DNA of 64,000 nucleotides, from positions 546,106 through 610,105 of the forward strand of contig NZ_HG964453.1 in the NCBI RefSeq assembly GCF_000612725.1, given 5' to 3'. How positions within the stretch are numbered: the first letter of the stretch is position 1; each line of letters begins with the position of its first letter. The position numbers and the translations under genes are program-made. Positions 48,111 to 55,961 of the stretch are shown here, in pieces. Source of the stretch: Mycolicibacterium austroafricanum (GTDB taxonomy: Bacteria > Actinomycetota > Actinomycetes > Mycobacteriales > Mycobacteriaceae). Below the pieces are notes generated by a model. That model worked only from the letters and a program-made list of their open reading frames with translations, had not been told where the DNA came from and ran no database searches.

Positions 48111-48697
48111 CGCGCTCACGCGACCGTCAGCTGATCGACTAGCTACCTGATTGACGCGCCCACGGGTTGAAGTGGTTCGTCGCCCCGTTGCTGATGCCGG
48201 GAGCGTGCTCACGTCTGCTGCGATCGCCGAGACGGCCCATCGGCACGACGACCTGCATCTGTACACCCGCACCCTTGAGCAAGGCATCGTGAGCGACGAC
48301 AAGAGCAGCGACACGGTCAGGCTGATGCAAGCGGGTCCGGCTTCCCAGCTGATCGCTGCCTCTTCCCGCTGAAGTGTGAGGACCGGCCAGGCGGGACTTG
48401 CCGACCTCCAACGCTTGCAGCAGCACAGCCGCGTGGGCGACCGCATCGCCGAGTTGCCGCCACGGGGTCACCGCGATGAGGGGTCCGGCTTCACGCAATA
48501 GCGCCACCTTCACGACACGCGTATAGGTCCTGGCCGTCGTGAAACCTTCGACCGCGATCTCGCTTGCTCTCTACCAGATGCGCGACACCGACGGCCGACA
48601 CATCGATGCCGATGAAGGCCGCCTGCCCGTCTCCGCGCACCATCGCGTAGACCGACAGTCCAGGATCAACGCGCCGACACCCGCCAATCCCAGCGGA
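48111..48697. other. Right edge of the island: degenerate coding remnants, no confident gene
   Basis: 587 bp between the HicB-like gene and the mbtA stop. On the minus strand two short frames follow each other. A frame beginning at an ATG near 48644 contains 'AAFIGIDVSAVGVAHLVES' and stops after about 50 codons. A second, frameshifted frame runs from 48513 to 48139 ('PLIAVTPWRQLGDAVAHAAVLLQALEVGKSRL'). 'FIGIDVS' recalls the start of IS110-type transposases, but the rest does not follow that family. Most likely the decayed remains of a mobile gene; I could not identify it. Confidence 0.4.
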
Positions 48698-50356
48698 TCA
48701 AAGGCAGGGCGTCAGCCGGGCCACCAACTGCTTCTTGTCGACCTTGCCCACCGCCGTCGTCGGTAGCGACGGCACCGGCATCAGCACGTCGGGACGCGCG
48801 TGCTTTGACGCCCCGCGCTCGTCGAGAAACCCGTTCAGCTCGGCCAGCGTGATCGGCCTTCCATGGAAAACGACTGCGGCGCAGATCTTCTCGCCCAGGT
48901 ACTGGTCGGGCAGTGCGACCGCGGCCGCCGCGTAGATCGCCGGGTGGGTGTGCAGATGGTCCTCCAGATCTGTCGCCGATACGGTCTCGCCGCCGCGATG
49001 GATGACGTCCTTGATGCGGCCGACCACTTCCACATACCCGGCCCGCGGACCGTCGGCGAAGATCCGCACCCGGTCGCCCGTGCGGTAGAAGCCGTCCGGG
49101 GAGAACGAGCGGGCGTTCGCGTCGTCGGCGCGGTAGTAGCCGTTGAGGGTGTAGGGCCCGCGCACCAGCAGCTCTCCCTCCTGCCCGGGCGGCACCTCGT
49201 CGCCGCTCTCGTCGACCACCCGCATCTCGTCGTGCGGGGACATCGGACGTCCCTGCGTGTGCACCACCACGTCCTCGGGGTCGCCGGGCCTGGTGAAGTT
49301 CAGCATTCCCTCGGCCATGCCGAAGATCTGCGACATGCCGGGCGTCAGCCGCTCGAGAATGAAACGGGCCTCCTCGGGGCTCATCCGGGATCCGCCGACC
49401 TGCACGAACCGCAGCGAGGTCGGCAGCACCGGTTCCCATTCGCAGGCCTGCGCCCACAACTTCGCCAGCGCGTTGACCAGCCCGGTGACGGTGATCCTGA
49501 ACTTGTCGATCAGCGCGAAGGCGTTCTCCGGGCTGGGATCCGCGGTGAAGACGGTGGGGGCGCCGACGGTCATCGAGCCGAGCATCCCCGGGCACGCCAG
49601 CGGGAAGTTGTGGCCGGCGGGCAGGGCGACGAGGTACGCGTCTTCGGCGGTCATCTCGCAGGCCTGTGCGGACGCGACGGCGTTGTAGACGTAATCGTCG
49701 TGAGTGCGCGCGATCAGCTTCGGCAGACCGGTGGTCCCGCCGGAGACCAGCAGTAGCGCGGGAAGACCCGGGTCCACCGCCGCACGCTCGACGGCAGGTC
49801 CGTCGAAATCGCGGATCGACGACCATGCGACGAACGGTCCGTTCTCGCCGTCGACGATCACGTGCTGCAGCGACGGGTGCTCGGCGGCGAGTCGGCCGGC
49901 CATGTCGCGGTAGTCGAAGCCGCCCGCCTCGTCGGGGACGATGAGCGCGACCGCTCCGCTGACCTCGGCGAAGTGGCCGAGCTCGGCGGTCCGGTGCCCG
50001 GGCAGGCACATCACCGGAACCGCTGCCGCGCGGAGCAGCCCGAACAGGGCGATCGCGAACTGGCAGGAGTTCGGCAGCTGCAGCAGCACCCGGTCGCCGG
50101 GGCGGATCCCCAGGGCGGCCAGCCCGGCGGCCACCCGGTCGGCCGCCGCGTCGAGTTCTCTGAACGTGTACGTCTGTGCGGAGTCGATGACCGCCGGTTT
50201 GTCGGGCCACGTCGCAGCCGCCTCGGTGAGGATCGAGTCGAGCGGACGGCCCGTCCAGTAGCCGGCCCGGCGGTACACCTCGGCTCTGTCCGGGGGGAAG
50301 GGGACGAAGCCGCGGGTCAGGTCATTGCCTTGATCGGCCGGTAATCCAGTGTTCAT
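48698..50356 (-). CDS. mbtA: Aryl-AMP ligase MbtA (salicyl-type adenylating enzyme)
   Basis: A 552-residue ANL ligase that activates the aryl acid as AMP ester and loads it on the ArCP of MbtB. It has the phosphate loop SGGTTGLPK (205-213), 'QIFGMAEGMLNFTR' (343-356), 'YRTGDRVRIFADG' and the catalytic lysine in 'TTAVGKVDKKQL'. H249-N250 in 'PAGHNFPLACPG' place the Asn that contacts the 2-hydroxyl. C255 and L352 are the residues expected for salicylate rather than 2,3-dihydroxybenzoate pockets. If the cap is 6-methylsalicylate, this pocket must accept the extra methyl. Divergent from mbtB across a promoter with two IdeR boxes. Confidence 0.93.
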   Translation of the reverse strand: MNTGLPADQGNDLTRGFVPFPPDRAEVYRRAGYWTGRPLDSILTEAAATWPDKPAVIDSAQTYTFRELDAAADRVAAGLAALGIRPGDRVLLQLPNSCQFAIALFGLLRAAAVPVMCLPGHRTAELGHFAEVSGAVALIVPDEAGGFDYRDMAGRLAAEHPSLQHVIVDGENGPFVAWSSIRDFDGPAVERAAVDPGLPALLLVSGGTTGLPKLIARTHDDYVYNAVASAQACEMTAEDAYLVALPAGHNFPLACPGMLGSMTVGAPTVFTADPSPENAFALIDKFRITVTGLVNALAKLWAQACEWEPVLPTSLRFVQVGGSRMSPEEARFILERLTPGMSQIFGMAEGMLNFTRPGDPEDVVVHTQGRPMSPHDEMRVVDESGDEVPPGQEGELLVRGPYTLNGYYRADDANARSFSPDGFYRTGDRVRIFADGPRAGYVEVVGRIKDVIHRGGETVSATDLEDHLHTHPAIYAAAAVALPDQYLGEKICAAVVFHGRPITLAELNGFLDERGASKHARPDVLMPVPSLPTTAVGKVDKKQLVARLTPCL

Positions 50357-50401
50357 CAGTTGCTGTCACCGCTCTGGGTAGGAGTTCTCGGTGAACCGAA
50401 T

Positions 50402-50420
50402 ATAGGGTAGCCTCCACAAA
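50402..50420. promoter_or_regulatory. IdeR-type iron box 1 in the mbtA/mbtB intergenic region
   Basis: ATAGGGTAGCCTCCACAAA matches about 12 of 19 positions of the IdeR consensus, with the left half strong (TAGG, TAG, CT). It is weaker than its neighbour but lies exactly one base away, as expected for side-by-side IdeR dimers. It is placed to cover the mbtA promoter. Confidence 0.55.
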
Positions 50421-50421
50421 G

Positions 50422-50440
50422 TTAGGGCAGCCTGAGCTAA
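50422..50440. promoter_or_regulatory. IdeR-type iron box 2 in the mbtA/mbtB intergenic region
   Basis: TTAGGGCAGCCTGAGCTAA matches 14 of 19 consensus positions with both outer arms (TTAGG / CTAA) intact. It sits just before mbtB. Iron-loaded IdeR here would repress both divergent mycobactin operons. Confidence 0.75.
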
Positions 50441-50458
50441 TTCTCGGTGGGAGGCTTC

Positions 50459-53400
50459 GTGGGTTTGGCGTCGACGACTGCAATGTCTGTCCGTGACGAG
50501 GTTGCCGAGTTGCTCGGTGTGAGCCCGGCCGAGCTCGATCCGCAGGCCGATCTGATCGCATCCGGTCTCGACTCGATCCGGATGATGACACTGTCCGGAC
50601 GGTGGCGCCGACAGGGTGTCGACGTCGGATTCGCGGCGCTGGCCGCCAACCCGACGGTGGCGGCATGGACGGAGCTGGTGTCCGGTCGCGACGCGCCGCC
50701 CGCCGCGGACCCGGCGCCGGACGCGACGACAGGACCTGGTGAGGGCGACACCTTCCCGCTCGCGCCGATCCAGCACGCGATGTGGATCGGCCGCAACGAG
50801 GATCAGCAGCTCGGTGGTGTCGCGGCCCATCTCTATGTCGAATTCGACGGTGCGGGCGTGGATCCCGATCGGCTTCGCGACGCGGCGGCCAAGCTCGCGG
50901 CACGGCACCGCATGCTGCGGGTCGAGATCCTGCCCGACGGCACCCAGCGCATCGGCGACCGGGGACTGCCGGTCACGGTCTACGACCTGCGCGACCTCGA
51001 CCTGCTCGCGGCCGCAGAACGCCTCGAAGGGATCCGTGACGAGAAGTCGCATCAGATGATGCACGGCGAGGTGCTGCAGATCTCGCTGTCGCTGCTGGCC
51101 GACGGGCGAACCCGGTTGCACGTCGACATGGACATGCAGGCCGCGGATGCGGTGAGCTACCGCAACTTCATGGCCGACCTCGCCGACTTCTACAGTGGCG
51201 TCACCCTTCCCGAGCTCGGCTACACCTACCGCGAATACCGCGCGGCATTGACGTCGACGACGGTCGAGTCCGATGAAGACCGCCGGTGGTGGGCCGAGCG
51301 GGTGCCCGGACTGCCGGAAGGGCCCGCACTCCCGCTGGTGCCCAGATCCGAGCAGGCCGACCCGAAGCGGGCCAGACGGCGCTGGCACATCTTCGACGTC
51401 GCCACGCGCGACGCTCTCTTCGCGGCGGCGCACCGCCGCGGCATCACACCTGCGATGGCGGTGGCCGCGTCCTACGCGGGCACCCTCGCGCGGTGGTCCA
51501 CCAACCGCCGGTTTCTGCTGAACCTGCCGATGTTCGGCCGCGAGCAGTTCCACCCCGACGTCGACAAGTTGGTGGGGGACTTCACGTCGTCTCTGATGCT
51601 CGACGTCGACCTCTCCGGCGCCGACACCCCGATGGCTCGCTGCCGGGTGCTGCAGGAGACGCTGCACACCACCGCGCAGCACTCCAGCTATTCCGGGCTG
51701 TCGGTGCTGCGCGACCTCACCCGGCATCACGGGACTCCGACCCTGGCGCCTGTGGTGTACACGAGTGCGCTCGGGCTCGGAGATCTGTTCGCGGGCAAAG
51801 TGACCGAGCACTTCGGCAGGCCGGTGTGGACGATCTCGCAGGGCCCCCAGGTGCTGCTCGACGCCCAGGCCACCCCCGTCGCCGAAGGGCTGATGATCAA
51901 CTGGGACACCCGCGAGGACGCGTTTCGCCCGGGGGTGGCCGACGCGATGTTCGCCTATCACCTCGCCGAGCTCGAGCGCCTCGCCACCGACGAATCGGCC
52001 TGGGACGCCGCCGATCCGTCGGCGGTCACGGCGCAACAGCAGGCGGCACGCGACGTCGTCAACGCGGTGACGCGCACACCGAGCGGTGACGTCCTGCACG
52101 CCGGCTTCTTCCGCAACGCCGAGGCCTACCCCGACGCCCCCGCGGTGTGGTGCCGCGACGGCGACCTCACCTATGGCGAACTGCGCGAGCAGGTGCTCGC
52201 TGTCGCGGCGGCACTGCACGTGGCCGGGGTGCGGCGCGCCGACACCGTCGCCGTGATGGGCCCCAAGAACTTCGAGCAGATCGTCGCCCTGCTCGCGATC
52301 TCGGCGATCGGCGCGGCCTACGTCCCCGTCGGCGTCGACCACCCCGCCGAGCGTGCCGCGCGCATGTTGGCCAACGGCGCGGTCCGGATGGCGCTGGTGT
52401 GCGGTGACCGGCCGCCGACGACGCTGCCCGCCCTGACTGTCGCCGAAGCGCTGCGCGTCGGCCGGCGGGAGACCGAGTTCACGCTTCCTGCCGTGGATCC
52501 GGCCGACCTGGCGTACATCCTGTTCACGTCCGGCTCGACCGGTGAACCCAAGGGTGTGGAGATGTCGCACGACGCCGCGATGAACACCGTCGAGTTCATC
52601 AACGCCCACTTCGACATCGGCCCCGCCGACCGCTGCCTGGCACTGTCGACGCTGGAATGCGACCTGTCCGTGCTCGACGTGTTCGGCATGCTGGGCGCCG
52701 GTGGTTCGATCGTCGTCGTCGACGAGGAGCACCGCCGCGATCCCGATGTCTGGGCCCGCCTCGTCGAGCGCCACGGCGTGACGGTGCTGCACTTCATGCC
52801 AGGCTGGCTTGAGATGCTCGCGGAGGTCGACGGCGACCTGTCATCGCTGCGAGTGGTACCCACCGGCGGGGACTGGGTGCGCCCGGAGATGGTCAGGGCG
52901 CTGCGAAAGCGCGCTCCGCACATGCGGTTCGCCGGGTTGGGCGGCGCCACCGAGACCGCCACCCACAACACGATCTGCGAGGTCGAAGACATCCCCGCGG
53001 AGTGGACGTCGGTGCCGCTCGGCGTGCCGCTGCCCAACAACACCTGCCGGGTCGTCGGCCCCGACGGCCGTGACTGCCCGGACTGGGTGCCCGGCGAACT
53101 GTGGGTCGGCGGGCGCGGCGTCGCCCGGGGCTACTGCGCGCGGCCCGATCTGACGGCGGAGCGGTTCGTCGAGTACGACGGCCGAACGTGGTACCGCACA
53201 GGAGACCTGGTCCGGTACCGGCCCGGCGGTGTCATCGAGTTCGTCGGCCGTGCCGACCACAGGATCAAGATCAGCGGCTACCGTGTCGAGCTCGGCGAGG
53301 TGGAGTCCGCGCTGCGGCGGATCCCGGGCGTCGACTCGGCGGTCGCGGCGGTCGTCGCCGCCGATGGGGGTCGCGACGTGCTCGCCGCGCTCATCAGCGG

Positions 53401-53908
53401 CGTCGCGGACCCGCAGAAGGTCACCACGGCGATGGCTGAAGTCGTTCCACCGCATATGATCCCGCAGATCATCGTGGCCGCCGACCACATTCCGTACACG
53501 CTCGGCGGCAAGATCGACCGGGCGGCGGTAACGCGGATGCTCGCCGATGCCGACCTGCAGTGCGGCACCGGCTACCGGGCTCCCGCGACGCCGTTGGAGT
53601 CCGCGCTCTGCGACATCATCGGCACGGTGCTCGGGCGGGCGGCGGTCGGGGCCGACGACGACTTCTTCGCCTCCGGTGGTGATTCCGTGCTGGCCACCCA
53701 GGTCGTCGCGCGGGTGAGGACGTGGCTGGACACACCCGCGGTGGCGGTCGCCGATATCTTCGCGACCCGCACGGCTGCAGCGCTGGCAGCCCGACTGTCC
53801 GCCGGCGAACCCGAGGGCACGCGGTTGGCCGAAGTGGCCGAACTGTACCTGCAGGTCGCCGGAATGGACGGCGCGGAGGTCGTCTCCGCGCTGGAATCCG
53901 GGCGATGA
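50459..53908 (+). CDS. mbtB: MbtB, phenyloxazoline synthase NRPS (ArCP-Cy-A-PCP)
   Basis: A roughly 1,149-residue NRPS. It has an aryl carrier domain with S39 ('SGLDSIRMM') and a heterocyclisation domain starting 'FPLAPIQHAMWIGR' with the Cy motif DxxxxDxxS ('DMQAADAVS'). The A domain carries 'ILFTSGSTGEPKG' near 690 and 'YRTGDLVRYRPGG', and the PCP serine is near 1075 ('SGGDSVLATQ'). It joins the aryl acid from MbtA to serine (or threonine) and cyclises it to the hydroxyphenyloxazoline. GTG 50459 follows GGGAGG; GTG 50447 and ATG 50483 are alternatives. The C-terminal thioesterase present in the M. tuberculosis protein is a separate gene here. Confidence 0.94.
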   Translation: MGLASTTAMSVRDEVAELLGVSPAELDPQADLIASGLDSIRMMTLSGRWRRQGVDVGFAALAANPTVAAWTELVSGRDAPPAADPAPDATTGPGEGDTFPLAPIQHAMWIGRNEDQQLGGVAAHLYVEFDGAGVDPDRLRDAAAKLAARHRMLRVEILPDGTQRIGDRGLPVTVYDLRDLDLLAAAERLEGIRDEKSHQMMHGEVLQISLSLLADGRTRLHVDMDMQAADAVSYRNFMADLADFYSGVTLPELGYTYREYRAALTSTTVESDEDRRWWAERVPGLPEGPALPLVPRSEQADPKRARRRWHIFDVATRDALFAAAHRRGITPAMAVAASYAGTLARWSTNRRFLLNLPMFGREQFHPDVDKLVGDFTSSLMLDVDLSGADTPMARCRVLQETLHTTAQHSSYSGLSVLRDLTRHHGTPTLAPVVYTSALGLGDLFAGKVTEHFGRPVWTISQGPQVLLDAQATPVAEGLMINWDTREDAFRPGVADAMFAYHLAELERLATDESAWDAADPSAVTAQQQAARDVVNAVTRTPSGDVLHAGFFRNAEAYPDAPAVWCRDGDLTYGELREQVLAVAAALHVAGVRRADTVAVMGPKNFEQIVALLAISAIGAAYVPVGVDHPAERAARMLANGAVRMALVCGDRPPTTLPALTVAEALRVGRRETEFTLPAVDPADLAYILFTSGSTGEPKGVEMSHDAAMNTVEFINAHFDIGPADRCLALSTLECDLSVLDVFGMLGAGGSIVVVDEEHRRDPDVWARLVERHGVTVLHFMPGWLEMLAEVDGDLSSLRVVPTGGDWVRPEMVRALRKRAPHMRFAGLGGATETATHNTICEVEDIPAEWTSVPLGVPLPNNTCRVVGPDGRDCPDWVPGELWVGGRGVARGYCARPDLTAERFVEYDGRTWYRTGDLVRYRPGGVIEFVGRADHRIKISGYRVELGEVESALRRIPGVDSAVAAVVAADGGRDVLAALISGVADPQKVTTAMAEVVPPHMIPQIIVAADHIPYTLGGKIDRAAVTRMLADADLQCGTGYRAPATPLESALCDIIGTVLGRAAVGADDDFFASGGDSVLATQVVARVRTWLDTPAVAVADIFATRTAAALAARLSAGEPEGTRLAEVAELYLQVAGMDGAEVVSALESGR

Positions 53909-54648
53909 TCGGCGGACACGACCAGCTCGAACTCGCACCGTGGATCAAGAGGTTCCCGGGTGAGCAGGGCACCTCGACGATAGTGTTCCCACACGCCGGC
54001 GGTGCCGCCGCGGCCTACCGCAGCTTCGCATCGGCGTTGTCCGACAGAGGCGTGGACACTTTCGTGGTCCAGTACCCCCAACGCGGGGAGCGGCTGGCAC
54101 ACCCTGCCGCGGAGACGGTCGCCGACCTGGCAGCAGACATGCTCGGCGCCCTTGATTGGGCACAGCTGGGTCCGCTGCGGCTGTTCGGGCACTGCATGGG
54201 GGCGCTGGTCGGCTTCGAGTTCACCCGGCTGGCCGCGCAGCGCGGCGTCACCGTGCGCGAACTGTGGGCTTCGGCGAGCCAGGCGCCCTCGACCGTCGAG
54301 GGATCGCGGCCCGTGCCGACCAGCGACCGCGAACTGCTGGCCGACATCGTCGACCTGGGTGGCACCGACGCGCGCCTGCTGGAGGACGAGGACTTCCTCG
54401 AACTGCTACTTCCCGCGGTCCGCGCGGACTACCAGGCGTTCAACCGGTACTCCTGCGGTCGCGACATCCGCGTCGATGCCGACATCCACGTGCTCGGGGG
54501 TCAGGCCGACCATCGGGTCGATCAGGATCTGTTGCGCCAGTGGGAGATCCACACCGACGCCGCGTTCACGTTCACCATGTTCGACGGCGGTCACTTCTAC
54601 CTCGATGACCATCTCGACGAGGTCGCCGAGCTGGTGAGTTGCACATGA
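53905..54648 (+). CDS. mbtT: Type II thioesterase MbtT, with Cys in the nucleophile position
   Basis: A 247-residue alpha/beta-hydrolase thioesterase of the siderophore-cluster type: 'STIVFPHAGGAAAAYRSFASAL', 'VQYPQRGERLAHPA', nucleophile elbow 'GHCMGALVGFEFTRLA' and C-terminal catalytic histidine H230 in 'FDGGHFYLDDH'. These enzymes clear mis-primed or stalled carrier proteins. The elbow reads G-H-C97-M-G instead of the usual G-H-S-M-G (codon TGC), so the nucleophile is cysteine. It overlaps mbtB and mbtC by ATGA on both sides, giving strict co-translation. In M. tuberculosis this activity is fused to MbtB. Confidence 0.9.
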   Translation: MIGGHDQLELAPWIKRFPGEQGTSTIVFPHAGGAAAAYRSFASALSDRGVDTFVVQYPQRGERLAHPAAETVADLAADMLGALDWAQLGPLRLFGHCMGALVGFEFTRLAAQRGVTVRELWASASQAPSTVEGSRPVPTSDRELLADIVDLGGTDARLLEDEDFLELLLPAVRADYQAFNRYSCGRDIRVDADIHVLGGQADHRVDQDLLRQWEIHTDAAFTFTMFDGGHFYLDDHLDEVAELVSCT

Positions 54649-55961
54649 GCGACGCCGACCCCGTCGTGATTGTCGGGATGGCCGTCGAGGCGCCGGGCGG
54701 CGTGGAGAACGCCCACGACTACTGGACCCTGCTCGCGGAGCAGCGGGAGACGCTGAGTTCGTTCCCGGACGACCGCGGCTGGTCCCTGCGCGCCCTTTTC
54801 GACGGGTCTCGGCGGGACGGGTTCAAACGTATTCACAACCTCGGCGGATTCCTCACCGGCGCTGGATCCTTCGATCCCGAGTTCTTCGGCATCTCCCGCC
54901 GCGAGGCTGTCGCGATGGATCCGCAGCAGCGGGTCGCGCTGCGCGTCTCGTGGCGGGCGCTGGAGAGCGCGCAGATCAACCCGGACGACCTCGCCGGCCA
55001 CGACGTCGGCTGCTACGTCGGCGCCTCGGACATGCGGTACGGGCCCGCCATGGACGAATTCTCGCACCACAGCGGGCATCTCATCACGGGCACGTCGCTG
55101 GGTGTGATCTCCGGGCGCATCGCCTACACGCTGGGCCTCGCCGGTCCGGCAATCACCGTCGATACGTCGTGTTCGTCGGCGCTGTCCGCCTTCCACGTCG
55201 CCGTTGCCGGGTTGCGATCCGGGGACTGCGACCTCGCCCTCGCCGGCGGGGTCTGCGTGATGGGTTCGCCCGGCTACTTCGTCGAGTTCTCCAAACAGCA
55301 CGCGCTGTCCGACGACGGGCACTGCCGCCCCTACAGCGCGCACGCCAGCGGCACGGTGTGGGCCGAAGGCGCCGGAATGTTCGTGCTGCAACGGAAGTCG
55401 GCCGCGGTACGGGACCGCCGCCGCATCCTCGGCGAGGTGTTGGCCAGCTGCGTCAACTCCGACGGCAGGTCGGTGGGGCTGACCGCGCCCAGTCAGGAGG
55501 CGCAGATCCGGCTGTTCCGGCGAGCCCTGACCACCGCAGGCGTCGACGTCGACACCGTCGGGATGGTGGAAGGACACGGTACGGGCACCCGGCTGGGAGA
55601 CTGCACCGAGCTCAACTCCCTGGCCGCGACCTACGGGGCAGGCGCTGCGGGGCGGGGACCGCTGCTCGGCTCGGTCAAATCCAATGTGGGACACAGCCAG
55701 GCCGCCGCAGGCGCCCTCGGCTTGGCCAAGGTCCTGCTCGCCGCGCAGCATGGCGCCGTCCCGGCCACATTGCACGTCGACGAGCCAAGCCGCGAAATCG
55801 ACTGGGAAAACACCGGTCTGCGCCTGGCCGCCAAGCTGACGCCATGGCCGGCCGTCAACGGGGCCCGCACGGGTGCGGTGTCGGCGTTCGGCATGAGCGG
55901 CACCAACACCCACGTCGTCGTCGCCGTACCGGACACATGCGTCGAAGGCAGGGCGGCGTGA
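54645..55961 (+). CDS. mbtC: MbtC, stand-alone ketosynthase
   Basis: A 438-residue beta-ketoacyl synthase without partner domains. The active-site cysteine is in 'TVDTSCSSALSAFH', and the two histidines are in 'EGHGTGTRLGD' and 'KSNVGHSQAAAG'. It provides the KS half of a split PKS module, with AT-KR-ACP in MbtD. Together they build the beta-hydroxybutyrate-type unit of mycobactin. The ATG at 54645 overlaps the mbtT stop, and its own stop overlaps the mbtD start. Matches MbtC of M. tuberculosis in size. Confidence 0.94.
   Translation: MSDADPVVIVGMAVEAPGGVENAHDYWTLLAEQRETLSSFPDDRGWSLRALFDGSRRDGFKRIHNLGGFLTGAGSFDPEFFGISRREAVAMDPQQRVALRVSWRALESAQINPDDLAGHDVGCYVGASDMRYGPAMDEFSHHSGHLITGTSLGVISGRIAYTLGLAGPAITVDTSCSSALSAFHVAVAGLRSGDCDLALAGGVCVMGSPGYFVEFSKQHALSDDGHCRPYSAHASGTVWAEGAGMFVLQRKSAAVRDRRRILGEVLASCVNSDGRSVGLTAPSQEAQIRLFRRALTTAGVDVDTVGMVEGHGTGTRLGDCTELNSLAATYGAGAAGRGPLLGSVKSNVGHSQAAAGALGLAKVLLAAQHGAVPATLHVDEPSREIDWENTGLRLAAKLTPWPAVNGARTGAVSAFGMSGTNTHVVVAVPDTCVEGRAA

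Noticed and set aside
48539..48766. A plus-strand frame at the right edge of the island as a real gene
   Set aside because: It runs into the antisense of mbtA, has no ribosome site and no recognisable domain.
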